Notes: generated by a model from the sequence alone, not told the origin. Counted from the first letter of the stretch, positions 25,058-34,456 are shown. The stretch: 44,453 bases of DNA from Aquamicrobium defluvii (GCF_004363725.1 NZ_SNZF01000033.1:1-44453), one strand, 5' to 3'. Made by a program: numbers and translations.

Positions 25058-26221
25058 ATGGGGAAAGCCGGGGCTGGCTTCTGGGGTTGGGCGCAAGTGA
25101 TCGTTGTTTCGCATTTCCTGAAATGGGTCGGCACTGCGAAAGTGTCGGAACGGGCTGCCGCTGCGGCGGCTCTGGCCAATGCCTATGTGCAGCACACGCT
25201 TCCCTTCGAGGACAGGTGCGCGGCGGAGGCGGCCCTTACCCTTCTGCTCGACGATCCGTCCTCCAAAGTGCGCCAGGCCATGGCGGAAGCCCTTTCCATG
25301 AGCCGGCACGCTCCGCCGCAGGTTGTCGCCGGGCTTGCGGCCGATCAACCGGAAGTCGCCGCACTCGTCCTTGCCCGCTCGCCATTGCTGACGGATGCAG
25401 ACCTTATCGACCGGATTGCCGCCGGGAGCGCAGCCACGCAGAAACTGATCGCCGACCGTCCCTTCGTGTCGATGCCGGTAGCCGCGGCGATTGCCGAGAT
25501 CGGCGAGGCCGATGCCTGCGTGACGCTGCTGGAAAACAGCGGAGCTGACATCGCTTCGCTCAGCTTCCGCCGCATGGCGGAGCGCTTCGGCCATGCCGGT
25601 GCGGTGCGCGAGGCGCTGATCGCAGACCGGCGCCTGCCTGTCGATTGCCGGCATATGCTGCTGGTGAAGCTTGGAGAAACGCTCAGGGGCTCGCCGCTGG
25701 TGCAGGCGCTCATGGGGGCGGCGCGCGCCGAACGCTTGCTGCGCGATGCATGCACGAAGGCGTCGCTCACCCTGATCGAGGGCACGCGCGCGGACGAGCA
25801 TGCGGCATTGGCGGAGCATCTGCGCCTGCGTGGCGACCTGACGGCATCGTTCCTTATCCGCACAGTGGCGCATGGCAAGATCGATTTCTTCGGCAGCGCT
25901 CTGGTGGTTCTGACGCGTCGCGGGGAGCAGCGCGTGGCTTCCCTGCTGGCCGCCGGAAATGACGTGGCGTTGCGTGCGCTGCTGGCCAGCGCCGGACTTT
26001 CAGAGGCAACGCATCCGGTCATCCTTTGCGCGCTGAGGGTGTGGCGCGAGGTCGCCAACGGAAAACGTGTCGCCGGAGTTCAGGAAGTCAGCTGGCTGAT
26101 GCTGAAGGAAGTCGGCGGGCAGGGTGCGCAAGGCGACCTCGCCGCGCTGATAAAATCCATTCATCTCGATGCGCTGCGCGAGAACGCACGCGGCCACGCG
26201 CTCGCCATCGCCGCGGCCTGA
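25058..26221 (+). CDS. DUF2336 domain-containing protein
   Basis: A cytoplasmic helical protein of the alphaproteobacterial DUF2336 family, made of HEAT-like paired helices (for example RAAAAAALANAYVQ, LLLDDPSSKVRQAMAEALS, VAALVLARSPLLTD). Function is not established. No signal peptide or catalytic motif is visible. The ATG at 25058 is used here, but the GTG at 25097 (VIVVSHFLKWVG) is an equally good or better start because family members, as I recall them, begin near that point. It is convergent with parE, with 10 bases between stops. Confidence 0.8.
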   Translation: MGKAGAGFWGWAQVIVVSHFLKWVGTAKVSERAAAAAALANAYVQHTLPFEDRCAAEAALTLLLDDPSSKVRQAMAEALSMSRHAPPQVVAGLAADQPEVAALVLARSPLLTDADLIDRIAAGSAATQKLIADRPFVSMPVAAAIAEIGEADACVTLLENSGADIASLSFRRMAERFGHAGAVREALIADRRLPVDCRHMLLVKLGETLRGSPLVQALMGAARAERLLRDACTKASLTLIEGTRADEHAALAEHLRLRGDLTASFLIRTVAHGKIDFFGSALVVLTRRGEQRVASLLAAGNDVALRALLASAGLSEATHPVILCALRVWREVANGKRVAGVQEVSWLMLKEVGGQGAQGDLAALIKSIHLDALRENARGHALAIAAA

Positions 26222-26231
26222 CAGGGCTGCG

Positions 26232-28319
26232 TCAGATATCGAGTGCGTCGGCCTCGGCGAATTCTGCACGCTCGGTTATGAAGCGGAAGCGAGCTTCCGG
26301 TTTCGTGCCCATAAGCGCATCGACGGCATCGCGTGTGGCCGCTTCTTCATCGATCACATCGACGCGCAGAAGCGTGCGCTTCTTCGGATCCATGGTGGTT
26401 TCCTTGAGCTGATGCGCCATCATCTCGCCCAGACCCTTGAAGCGGCCGATCTCCACCTTGCCGCGCCCGGTGAACTGGGTGCGCAGCAACTCGTCCTTGT
26501 GGGCGTCGTCGCGGGCATAGGCGACCTTGCCGCCCTGCCGTATCGAATAGAGCGGCGGCACCGCCATGTAGAGGTGCCCGTCACGGATGAGCTGCGGCAT
26601 CTCCTGATAGAAGAAGGTGATGAGCAGCGAGGCGATGTGCGCGCCGTCGACATCGGCGTCGGTCATGATGATGACGCGGTCGTAGCGAAGGTCCTGATCG
26701 CGGTATTTCGAGCGCGTGCCGCAGCCGAGCGCCTGGATCAGGTCGGAAATGGTCTGGTTGGCGGTCAGCTTGTCATGCCCGGCGCTGGCCACGTTGAGGA
26801 TCTTGCCGCGCAACGGCAGAACGGCCTGCGTGGCGCGGTCGCGCGCCTGCTTGGCGGAGCCGCCGGCCGAATCGCCCTCGACGATGAACAGTTCCGCTCC
26901 CGCCGCCGCATTCTGCGTGCAATCGGCAAGCTTGCCGGGAAGCCGCAGCTTGCGCACGGCGGTCTTGCGCGACACTTCCTTTTCCTGCCGCCGGCGCACG
27001 CGCTCGTCGGCGCGCTGGATCACCCAGTCGAGCAGCTTGGTGGCTTCCTGCGGATTGTCCGCCAGCCAGTGGTCGAACGGATCCCGGATCGCGCTTTCCA
27101 CGATGCGCACCGCCTCGACGGTGGCGAGGCGGTCCTTGGTCTGGCCGACGAATTCCGGTTCGCGGATGAACACCGACAACATGCCGGCTGCCGAAATCAT
27201 CACGTCCTCGGACGTTATCACCGAGGCGCGCTTGTTGCCGGTCAGGTCGGCATAGGCGCGCAGGCCGCGCAGCAGCACATTGCGGAAGCCCGTTTCATGG
27301 GTGCCGCCTTCACCGGTGGGGATCGTGTTGCAGTAGGAATTGAGGAAACCGTCACCGCCGTACCACGTCACCGCCCATTCGACGGAGCCATGGCCGCCCT
27401 GACGCTCGGATTTGCCGGCGAAGATTTCGCGCGTAACCTGAAAATCGCCCTTCAACGAGGCGGCCAGATAGTCTCTGAGACCGCCCGGATAATGGAACTC
27501 GGCTTTCGGTGGCGTGTCGTCCTTCTCGCCGATCAGAAGCGGATCGCAGCTCCAGCGAATCTGCACGCCGCCGAACAGATAGGCTTTGGAACGCGCCATC
27601 TTGTAGAGGCGCGCGGGGTCGAACTTCGCGCCCTTGCCGAAAATCTGCTCGTCCGGCCTGAAGCTGATCTTCGTGCCGCGCCGATTGTGGATGTCGCCCA
27701 GATGCTCCAGATCGCCGAGCGGCTTGCCACGCGAAAAACGCTGTCGGTACAGCTTGCGCCCGCGGGCGATCTCGACTTCCATTTCCTCGGACAGCGCATT
27801 GACCACCGACACGCCGACGCCATGCAGGCCGCCGGAGGTTTCATAGACCTTGGAGTCGAACTTGCCGCCCGAATGCAGCGTGGTCATGATGACCTCGACC
27901 GCGGGCCGCTTGAATTTCGGATGCATGTCGACGGGAATGCCGCGCCCGTTGTCAGTGACGGTCAGGAAACCGTCGGCGCCCAGTTCCACCTCGATGAAGG
28001 TTGCATGGCCGGCGACGGCCTCATCCATCGAGTTGTCGATGACTTCCGCGAACAGATGGTGCAGCGCCTTTTCGTCGGTGCCGCCAATATACATGCCGGG
28101 GCGGCGGCGCACTGGCTCCAGCCCTTCAAGAACCTCGATGTCGGCAGCACTGTAGCTTTCGCCAAACTCCTTCGGCGCAGGCGCTGGGGCGCTTGCCGCG
28201 ACTGGCGATGCTGCCGCATTGCGCGCTGCTACCACGAGCGGATCGGCCGGACGCGCCGGCGTGCGCACCGGCTGTGGCTTGTCATCGATGCGGGCGAAGA
28301 GATCGTTGCTGTCGTCCAT
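26232..28319 (-). CDS. parE: DNA topoisomerase IV subunit B
   Basis: ATPase subunit of topoisomerase IV, which separates daughter chromosomes. The 695-residue protein has the GHKL ATPase motifs (EVIDNSMDEA, DNGRGIPVD, GGLHGVGVSVVNALS), the transducer domain, and the TOPRIM motifs EGDSAGGSAK and MTDADVDGAHI. The Pro/Ala-rich N-terminal 50 residues are an extension of the kind seen in alphaproteobacterial ParE. It is assigned as ParE rather than GyrB by overall length (GyrB is about 800 residues) and the C-terminal sequence. parC is not in the window. Confidence 0.95.
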   Translation of the reverse strand: MDDSNDLFARIDDKPQPVRTPARPADPLVVAARNAAASPVAASAPAPAPKEFGESYSAADIEVLEGLEPVRRRPGMYIGGTDEKALHHLFAEVIDNSMDEAVAGHATFIEVELGADGFLTVTDNGRGIPVDMHPKFKRPAVEVIMTTLHSGGKFDSKVYETSGGLHGVGVSVVNALSEEMEVEIARGRKLYRQRFSRGKPLGDLEHLGDIHNRRGTKISFRPDEQIFGKGAKFDPARLYKMARSKAYLFGGVQIRWSCDPLLIGEKDDTPPKAEFHYPGGLRDYLAASLKGDFQVTREIFAGKSERQGGHGSVEWAVTWYGGDGFLNSYCNTIPTGEGGTHETGFRNVLLRGLRAYADLTGNKRASVITSEDVMISAAGMLSVFIREPEFVGQTKDRLATVEAVRIVESAIRDPFDHWLADNPQEATKLLDWVIQRADERVRRRQEKEVSRKTAVRKLRLPGKLADCTQNAAAGAELFIVEGDSAGGSAKQARDRATQAVLPLRGKILNVASAGHDKLTANQTISDLIQALGCGTRSKYRDQDLRYDRVIIMTDADVDGAHIASLLITFFYQEMPQLIRDGHLYMAVPPLYSIRQGGKVAYARDDAHKDELLRTQFTGRGKVEIGRFKGLGEMMAHQLKETTMDPKKRTLLRVDVIDEEAATRDAVDALMGTKPEARFRFITERAEFAEADALDI

Positions 28320-28330
28320 GCGGGTCCGTT

Positions 28331-28433
28331 AGAGCAATTCCAGCAAAGGTGCTAAGCGGTTTTGCGTTCGGAATTGCGTAAAAACAAAAAGTCAGAGCGT
28401 TTCTGCGATCCGAAGAGAAGCGGAAATGCTCTA
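28331..28433. repeat. Rhizobial intergenic palindromic repeat
   Basis: A roughly 100-base intergenic element made of two hairpins. The first pairs GCAATTCC (28334-28341) with GGAATTGC (28370-28377). The second pairs AGAGCGTTTCTGC (28394-28406) with GCGGAAATGCTCT (28420-28432) imperfectly. A sequence of this type (GAGCAATTCC... then AGAGC...GCTCTAG) recurs in intergenic regions of Rhizobiales from my recollection. Only one copy is in this window. Confidence 0.6.
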
Positions 28434-28571
28434 GCGGAGGCTGCGAATCACCAATCAGTTTGCCACGCTTTGGGATCGAGCGCGACCGGGGTTCCGGTTC
28501 TGTTCAGGATCGCTTCCCCGGAATACAGACGAACAGCACGCGGGGCAAGGATTTGCGATGACCGGCAAGCC

Positions 28572-28601
28572 GCAAGGCCGGCGTTTTCACGCCGGCCTTG
28601 C
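28572..28601. terminator. Hairpin after gcvP
   Basis: A perfect 13-bp inverted repeat (28572-28584 with 28589-28601) with a TTTC loop, 21 bases beyond the gcvP stop. There is no clear T run, but location and stability make it the probable gcvTHP terminator. Confidence 0.65.
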
Positions 28602-28622
28602 TCATTCCTTCCCGTTCGCCGC

Positions 28623-31430
28623 TTACTCGGCCGCGTCGCTGTATTCGGACACAGGCGGGCAGGAGCAGATCAGGTTGCGGTCGCCGGCCACATTGTCGAT
28701 GCGCGACACCGGCGGCCAGTATTTGACCAGCGTGTCGGCATTGCCTGCGGGGAAGGCCGCTTCCATGCGCGAATAGGGATGCGTCCACTCGCCGGCCAGA
28801 GCCTCGGCGGCCGTGTGCGGCGCATTGACCAGCGGATTGTCTTGCGCAGGCCATTCGCCCTTTTCCACCTTCGCGGCCTCGTCGGCGATGGCGATGAGCG
28901 CCTCGCACAGACGATCCACTTCGGCCTTCGGCTCGGATTCCGTCGGCTCCACCATCAGCGTGCCCGCAACCGGGAACGACATGGTGGGGGCATGGAAGCC
29001 GTAGTCGATCAGGCGCTTGGCGATATCGTCCACCGTGATGCCCGAGCGGTCCTTGAGCACGCGGGTGTCGAGGATGCACTCATGCGCCACGCGCCCGCCG
29101 CGGCCCCGGTAGAGCACCGAATAGTGGTTGCCGAGACGCGCCACCAGATAGTTGGCCGACAGGATGGCGATTTCCGTCGCCTTCTTCAGTTCCGGGCCCA
29201 TCATGCGGATATACATCCAGGTGATGGGCAGGATCGACGCGCTGCCGAAGGGGGCGGCCGAAACCGCATGGGCGGAGCCTTCCGCGACATGCCCCGGCAG
29301 ATGCGGAGCCAGATGCGACTTGACGCCGATCGGGCCGACGCCCGGACCGCCGCCGCCATGCGGGATGCAGAACGTCTTGTGCAGGTTCATATGGCAGACA
29401 TCCGCGCCGATATCGCCCGGCCGCGCGAGACCGACCAGAGCGTTCAGGTTGGCGCCGTCGAAATAGACCTGTCCGCCATGGCCGTGCACGATGGCGCAAA
29501 TGTCCCTGGCGCCTTCCTCGAACACACCATGCGTCGACGGGTAGGTGAACATCAGCGCGGCCAGATTGGCCCCGTGCTGTTCGGCCTTCGCCTTCAGGTC
29601 GTCGATGTCGATGTTGCCATCATCGGTGCAGCGGACCACGACAACGCTCATGCCGGCCATGGCCGCCGAAGCCGGATTGGTGCCATGCGCCGAGGAGGGG
29701 ATCAGACAGATGTTGCGATGCCCTTCGCCGCGCGACTTGTGATAGCCGCGAATGGCGAGCAGGCCGGCATATTCGCCCTGGCTGCCGGCATTGGGCTGCA
29801 AGGTCACGGCATCGAAACCGGTGATTTCGGCCAGCCAGCCTTCGAGTTCGCCGATCATGTCGCGAATGCCAGCCGAATGTGCCCTAGGCGCGAACGGGTG
29901 CAGGTTGGCGAGGTTCGGCCAGCTTACCGGCATCATCTCCGCCGCCGCGTTCAGCTTCATCGTGCAGGAGCCGAGCGGGATCATGGCGCGGTCCAGCGCC
30001 AGATCCTTGTCGGCCAGCCTGCGCAGGAAGCGCATCATGTCGGTCTCGGAGCGGTTCTCGTGGAACACCGGCTGGGTCAGGAACTCTCCACCGCGCGGCT
30101 TGCCCGGAAGGCTGTTGGACGCGGATGCCCTGGCCTTCGCCCCGAACAGGGCGGCGATGGCTTCAAGATCGGCTTCCGTGGAGGTCTCGTCGAAGGCGAT
30201 GCTGACATGGTCGGCATCGATGACGCGCAGCAGCCTGCCATCCTTTTCGGCAGCCGCCGCAATCTCTTCGGCCTTGCCATTCACTTCAGCGGTTACGGTG
30301 TCGAATCGGCTGGAGCCCAGCACCTTGACACCGGCCGCGGCAAGACCCTCGGCAAGACCATTGGCCAGTGCGTGGATGCGGCCGGCGATGCCCTGAAGGC
30401 CGGCCGGGCCATGCCAGATGGCATAGGCGGTCGCCATGTTGGCAAGCAGGGCCTGCGCGGTGCAGATGTTGGAGGTCGCCTTGTCGCGGCGGATGTGCTG
30501 CTCGCGCGTTTGCAGGGCGAGGCGGAAGCCCGGACGCCCGTGCGCATCGACCGACTGGCCGACGAGGCGGCCGGGCATCAGGCGGGTAAGCTTGTCGGAG
30601 ACGGCGCAATAGGCTGCGTGCGGTCCGCCGAAGCCCATCGGCACGCCGAAACGCTGCATGGAGCCGACAGCAATGTCCGCCCCGAGGCTTGCGGGCGAAC
30701 TGGTCACGGTCAGCGACAGCGGATCGGAAATGAAGATGACCAGCGCACCGGCGGCCTTCGCCTTCTCGATCGCCGCCTTGTGATCGCCATAGACGCCGTT
30801 GGCGTCCGGCCAGGAGACGATGAGCGCCGCCGTATCGCCGTCGATCGTTTCGCCGTCGATCACGATGTCCAGTGGTTCGGCGCGGGTGTGGAGAACGTCG
30901 AGCGTCTGCGCCAGCGGCACGCCGGCCAGCGCTATCTTGTTGCGCTTGTCGCGATGATGGCGAACAGCGATTCCAACCGCTTCGGCGGCGGCGGTGGCCT
31001 CGTCCAGCAGCGAGGCGGAGGCGACAGGCAGGCCGGTCAGTTCCGACACCAGCGTCTGGAAATTGAACAGCATTTCCAGGCGCCCCTGGCTGATCTCGGC
31101 CTGATAGGGCGTGTAAGCCGTGTACCAGGCCGGGTTCTCGAACATGTTGCGCTGGATGACCGGCGGCACCTGTACGCCATGATAGCCTGCGCCGATGAAG
31201 CTCTTCATCACCGTGTTGCGCGACATGGTGGCCGAAAGCTCTTCGAGAGCTTCGGCTTCCGTCGCCGGAGCCGGAAGGCTCAGGGGGCGGTCGAGGCGGA
31301 TCGATTTCGGAACCGCCTGATCGATCAGCGCATCCACCGAAGGAACGCCGATCCGCGCGAGCATGGCGCGCACATCGTCGTCGCCGGGGCCGATGTGGCG
31401 ATCTGCGAAAGCGTAAGGTGCCGTGGTCAT
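28623..31430 (-). CDS. gcvP: Glycine dehydrogenase (decarboxylating), P protein
   Basis: PLP-dependent P protein of the glycine cleavage system: decarboxylates glycine and passes the aminomethyl group to lipoyl-GcvH. The 935-residue single-chain form has an N-terminal half (IGPGDDDVRAML...) and a C-terminal half carrying the PLP lysine in MNLHKTFCIPHGGGGPG, plus the SYGSQGEY-like NAGSQGEYAG segment. Last gene of gcvT-gcvH-gcvP, 14 bases after gcvH, so it follows the riboswitch-controlled transcript. A hairpin follows the stop. Confidence 0.97.
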   Translation of the reverse strand: MTTAPYAFADRHIGPGDDDVRAMLARIGVPSVDALIDQAVPKSIRLDRPLSLPAPATEAEALEELSATMSRNTVMKSFIGAGYHGVQVPPVIQRNMFENPAWYTAYTPYQAEISQGRLEMLFNFQTLVSELTGLPVASASLLDEATAAAEAVGIAVRHHRDKRNKIALAGVPLAQTLDVLHTRAEPLDIVIDGETIDGDTAALIVSWPDANGVYGDHKAAIEKAKAAGALVIFISDPLSLTVTSSPASLGADIAVGSMQRFGVPMGFGGPHAAYCAVSDKLTRLMPGRLVGQSVDAHGRPGFRLALQTREQHIRRDKATSNICTAQALLANMATAYAIWHGPAGLQGIAGRIHALANGLAEGLAAAGVKVLGSSRFDTVTAEVNGKAEEIAAAAEKDGRLLRVIDADHVSIAFDETSTEADLEAIAALFGAKARASASNSLPGKPRGGEFLTQPVFHENRSETDMMRFLRRLADKDLALDRAMIPLGSCTMKLNAAAEMMPVSWPNLANLHPFAPRAHSAGIRDMIGELEGWLAEITGFDAVTLQPNAGSQGEYAGLLAIRGYHKSRGEGHRNICLIPSSAHGTNPASAAMAGMSVVVVRCTDDGNIDIDDLKAKAEQHGANLAALMFTYPSTHGVFEEGARDICAIVHGHGGQVYFDGANLNALVGLARPGDIGADVCHMNLHKTFCIPHGGGGPGVGPIGVKSHLAPHLPGHVAEGSAHAVSAAPFGSASILPITWMYIRMMGPELKKATEIAILSANYLVARLGNHYSVLYRGRGGRVAHECILDTRVLKDRSGITVDDIAKRLIDYGFHAPTMSFPVAGTLMVEPTESEPKAEVDRLCEALIAIADEAAKVEKGEWPAQDNPLVNAPHTAAEALAGEWTHPYSRMEAAFPAGNADTLVKYWPPVSRIDNVAGDRNLICSCPPVSEYSDAAE

Positions 31431-31444
31431 CTTCAGTTGTCCTG

Positions 31445-31813
31445 TCAGCCTATATGGGCGTTGTAGGCTGCCTCATCCATGAGGCCGTCGAGCTGGCTCT
31501 TGTCGGAAAGCTTCATCTTCCACAGCCAGCCATCGCCGGTCGCGGCGGAGTTCACCAGCGCCGGGTCCGAGGAAAGCGTCTCGTTGGCTTCGGTCACTTC
31601 GCCGTCGACGGGGGCGTAAACGTCGGAAGCGGCCTTGACCGATTCAACCACGACGGCGGTGTCGCCCTTGCTCAGGCTTTTGCCGGTTTCCGGAAGCTCG
31701 ACAAAAACGAGATCTCCAAGCTGCTCCTGCGCATAGTCGGTGATGCCGACCGTCGCCACATCGCCTTCGACGCGCAGCCATTCGTGATCTTCGGTGTAAT
31801 AGGTCGTCGCCAT
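31445..31813 (-). CDS. gcvH: Glycine cleavage system H protein
   Basis: The 122-residue lipoyl carrier that shuttles the aminomethyl intermediate between P and T proteins. The lipoylated lysine lies in VVVESVKAASDV. An AAGGAT site precedes the ATG. It lies five bases after gcvT and 14 bases before gcvP, in one operon. Confidence 0.97.
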   Translation of the reverse strand: MATTYYTEDHEWLRVEGDVATVGITDYAQEQLGDLVFVELPETGKSLSKGDTAVVVESVKAASDVYAPVDGEVTEANETLSSDPALVNSAATGDGWLWKMKLSDKSQLDGLMDEAAYNAHIG

Positions 31814-31818
31814 GAGAA

Positions 31819-32919
31819 TTATCCTTTGCGGTAGCGATGCGGAGTGAAGGGCAGGGCGTGCACGTCGACCGGCACCTTGGTGCCGCGAACATCGGCGTAC
31901 AGCCTTGTACCGTTGGCTGCCAGGGCGGCGGGCACATAGCCCATGGCGACCGGATGCCCGGCTGAAGGTCCAAATCCACCCGAGGTGATGCGGCCGGCTT
32001 CATTGCCGTCCGCATCGAACAGGGCCGCGCCGGCGCGCACCGGCTGGCGGCCTTCCGGCTTGAGCCCGACGCGCTTTTCGACTGCTCCCCGGGCAATCAG
32101 GGCGCGCAGCGCGTCAGCGCCGGCGAACCGGCCTTCCGCGCGCAGGCTCTTCGGAACCGCCCACATCAGCCCGGCATCCACCGGATTGGTATCGGGCGTG
32201 ATGTCGTTGCCGTGCAGGCACAGGCCGGCTTCGAGGCGCAGGCTGTCCCGGGCGGCCAATCCAACCCACATCACGCGCTCGTCGGCGAAAAGCTTTTCCA
32301 GCAGTTCGCGCGCATCCTTTTCGGGAAGGCCGATCTCGAAGCCGTCCTCGCCGGTATAGCCCGAACGGGTCAGGAACCAGTCCGCGCGCGGCTCGGTGCC
32401 ATGCATGAAGGAAAGACCTTCGGTTGCGATGCCGGCCTTGTTGAGCGCGGCTTCGGCTTCCGGGCCCTGAATGGCGAGGAAAACGCGATCCAGCGGATTG
32501 ACGGTGACGTCCAGTCCTTCGGCGAGCCTGCGCAGATGCGCCTCGTCTTCAGCCGCGTTGCCGGCATTGGCCACCAGCATGAAGCGGTCGTCGCCAAGAC
32601 GCGTGACAATGACGTCATCGAGAATGCCGGCGGCATCGTTGAGCAGGAAGGAATATTTGGACTGGAGCAGCGGCAGCGCCGCTGCATCGAGCGGGCAGGC
32701 GCGGTCGAGAAGAGCGCCGGCGCCGCCGCCGGAAAGCTCGATCAGCTTCATATGCGATATGTCGAACACGCCGACATGCTCGCGGGTGTGCTGATGCTCT
32801 TTCATCACGCCGGCCGGATAGGTCAGCGGCATGGACCAGCCGGCGAAAGCGCCGAAACGCGCTCCTGCCTTCTGATGCAAATCTTCCAGGGGTAGGTGTT
32901 TCGTTTCTTCGCCTGCCAT
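31819..32919 (-). CDS. gcvT: Aminomethyltransferase, T protein
   Basis: Transfers the methylene group from aminomethyl-lipoyl GcvH to tetrahydrofolate and releases ammonia. The 366-residue protein has the GAFAGWSMPLTYPAGVMKEH N-terminal signature, VGVFDISHM, DDVIVTRL and RSGYTGEDGFEI. The ATG at 32919 is the natural start; the open frame upstream runs toward the riboswitch. First gene of the operon, directly behind the tandem glycine riboswitch. Confidence 0.97.
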   Translation of the reverse strand: MAGEETKHLPLEDLHQKAGARFGAFAGWSMPLTYPAGVMKEHQHTREHVGVFDISHMKLIELSGGGAGALLDRACPLDAAALPLLQSKYSFLLNDAAGILDDVIVTRLGDDRFMLVANAGNAAEDEAHLRRLAEGLDVTVNPLDRVFLAIQGPEAEAALNKAGIATEGLSFMHGTEPRADWFLTRSGYTGEDGFEIGLPEKDARELLEKLFADERVMWVGLAARDSLRLEAGLCLHGNDITPDTNPVDAGLMWAVPKSLRAEGRFAGADALRALIARGAVEKRVGLKPEGRQPVRAGAALFDADGNEAGRITSGGFGPSAGHPVAMGYVPAALAANGTRLYADVRGTKVPVDVHALPFTPHRYRKG

Positions 32920-32969
32920 GACTTCTCCAGAGCAACACGTAACAGGCCGCACCATGCGACCATTCCGTG

Positions 32970-33152
32970 CCCCTCTGTCTGAAGCCTGAGAGACTCGTGC
33001 AGCCGGAACCCTGTCGGCGGCACTTACACCTTCGGCGCAGGGCGGATGTGGCCCTGACTTTCCAGAGTGTCGTTACTGCCAACGGTTCTTTTGCCTGAGA
33101 GATTTCGGGCGATTTCCCCTTCGGCGACAGCCTTGCGCTGTTCTCTCCCGCA
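32970..33152 (-). promoter_or_regulatory. Tandem glycine riboswitch
   Basis: On the reverse complement two glycine aptamers are visible. The first runs from GGGAGAGAAC through CGCCGAAGGGG to ATCTCTCAGGCAAAAG and ends near GACACTCTGGAAAG. The second contains CGCCGAAGGTGTAAG and GAGTCTCTCAGGCTTCAGACAGAGG. Both copies share the CGCCGAAG and CTCTCAGGC blocks that define this class. The second ends about 50 bases before gcvT. In known cases glycine binding turns the gcv operon on. Confidence 0.95.
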
Positions 33153-33187
33153 AACAGTTGAAGCTTTCCAGCCTCCCGACGGACGAA

Positions 33188-33216
33188 TGCATAGCCTGTT
33201 CGCGGCGACTTGTCAT
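33188..33216 (-). promoter_or_regulatory. Probable gcv operon promoter
   Basis: On the minus strand ATGACA (33216-33211) and TATGCA (33193-33188) are separated by exactly 17 bases. Transcription would begin near 33181, about 30 bases before the first glycine aptamer. This is the only good -35/-10 pair I see ahead of the riboswitch. Confidence 0.5.
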
Positions 33217-33262
33217 CAGAAGGAACAGCCGCCACCAACTATTGTTTCGCGGCAACGCGCCT

Positions 33263-33652
33263 TCAGCGTCCGGCTGTTGTCAGGCGGTCGAGATCGATTT
33301 GAAGCTGTGAGATGAGTTTGCCTGTCTGGGCATGCAGCCGCTGCAATCGGGCAAGCTGCGCTGCGACGTCCTGCGAGGCGTCTGCACCGGCTTCGGTCTC
33401 TTTGGGACCCTCGCCCACGCCATGCAGCAGCCATGCGATGCTGACGCCGAGCAGGCCCGCAATCTTGTTCAGGCGATGGAAATTGGGCATGGAGCGGTCC
33501 GTCTCCCAGCCCTTCACAGTCGCTGGCCTGACGCCAAGCCGGCGCGCGAATTGCTTCGCATCGAGTTCGCAGGCATCCAGGGCTCTGGAAAATCGGCCGC
33601 CGAATGTGTCGGCGTCCGGCAGTTCCTCAAGAATATTTTCGGGGTCGGTCAC
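33263..33652 (-). CDS. XRE-family helix-turn-helix regulator
   Basis: A 129-residue DNA-binding protein. Residues about 18-70 form an XRE/Cro-type helix-turn-helix (FARRLGVRPATVKGWETDRSMPNFHRLNKIAGLLGVS). The tail (95-128) is a likely coiled coil rich in Leu and Gln, suitable for dimer formation. The GTG at 33652 is used because AGAGG lies eight bases upstream; the open frame beyond runs through the tRNA-Asn gene and cannot be coding. It lies on the same strand as, and just upstream of, the gcv leader; a role in glycine metabolism is possible but unproven. Confidence 0.85.
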   Translation of the reverse strand: MTDPENILEELPDADTFGGRFSRALDACELDAKQFARRLGVRPATVKGWETDRSMPNFHRLNKIAGLLGVSIAWLLHGVGEGPKETEAGADASQDVAAQLARLQRLHAQTGKLISQLQIDLDRLTTAGR

Positions 33653-33873
33653 CCGTTCCACCTCTCGGTTTGTTGCTGCTTCATCTGCGCGGCATCCTTG
33701 CAATGCCGCCGGTGAAGCATAGGAAAGCCTCTCCCATGCACAACCCGCCGGGTGAATTTTCAGCGCAAGCCATTGATAATATTGAATAGTATTTTTCCGT
33801 ACCACAAACGGCACGAATCTGCCGCCGGATAGATCCGGACGAAAGGAGGCAGAATGTAATCTGTTGATGAAAG

Positions 33874-33948
33874 TGGCTCCCCGGGCCGGATTCGAACCAG
33901 CGACCAACCGGTTAACAGCCGGTTGCTCTACCGCTGAGCTACCGGGGA
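33874..33948 (-). tRNA. tRNA-Asn (GUU)
   Basis: The reverse complement forms a 75-nt cloverleaf: acceptor TCCCCGG with CCGGGGA, encoded GCCA 3' end, D arm TAGCTCAGCGGTAGAGC, anticodon loop CTGTTAA giving GTT, and T arm GGTTCGAATCC. Confidence 0.97.
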
Positions 33949-34150
33949 ACAGCAGGCTCTTGCGAGAACGGGGCAGCCTATAGCAAACACCTTTCAGCTT
34001 TGCAAAGCCGCTTTTTTCTTTTTTTGCACCATTTGCACACCCGCGCTCGAAATGTCGCAATCGCATGGCCATATTGGCCGGTTCGGGTGGCTTGAAAAGG
34101 CCGTCGGAACGGATTGAGAGGCAACGGGTTTACGGTTTTGGGTATTGAAG

Positions 34151-34456
34151 ATGCCCGGGAACGGAAGCTCCGGTACTTGGAACGACATGATTCAGGACGA
34201 CCCCCGAAACGATTGCCGCGACCTGCCTCCGCGAAGGATCACGCTTCTGGGCAGGGAGTTCACGCTGCCGCGTTCACGCCGGGCGCGTATTTCCATAGGC
34301 GTGAGCCTGATAACGTTTGGCTGCTTCGGCTTTCTGCCCGTGCTGGGTTTCTGGATGATTCCTCTCGGGTTGCTCATTCTTTCCTACGAGTTTGCCCGCG
34401 TGCGGCGCTGGCGCCGGCGGTCCGCCGTCTGGTGGGAGCGGCGCAGGCGAGGTTAG
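34151..34456 (+). CDS. PGPGW-type small membrane protein
   Basis: A 101-residue inner-membrane protein of the putative transmembrane PGPGW family. After a polar N-terminus it has LLGREFTLPRSRRAR, then a hydrophobic stretch ISIGVSLITFGCFGFLPVLG and a second FWMIPLGLLILSYEF, giving two membrane segments, and a strongly basic C-terminus. The family's function is unknown. The start is uncertain: ATG at 34151 and ATG at 34187 (with GGAAC upstream) are both possible. Confidence 0.7.
   Translation: MPGNGSSGTWNDMIQDDPRNDCRDLPPRRITLLGREFTLPRSRRARISIGVSLITFGCFGFLPVLGFWMIPLGLLILSYEFARVRRWRRRSAVWWERRRRG

Noticed and set aside
26169..28355. A 728-codon open frame antisense to parE
   Set aside because: The parE frame on the minus strand has all the ATPase and TOPRIM motifs; the antisense frame has none.
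28362..31466. A 1034-codon open frame on the plus strand
   Set aside because: It lies antisense to gcvP, whose P-protein motifs are unmistakable. High GC makes long antisense frames common.
33653..34072. N-terminal extension of the XRE regulator frame
   Set aside because: The extension passes through tRNA-Asn, so the GTG at 33652 is the true start.
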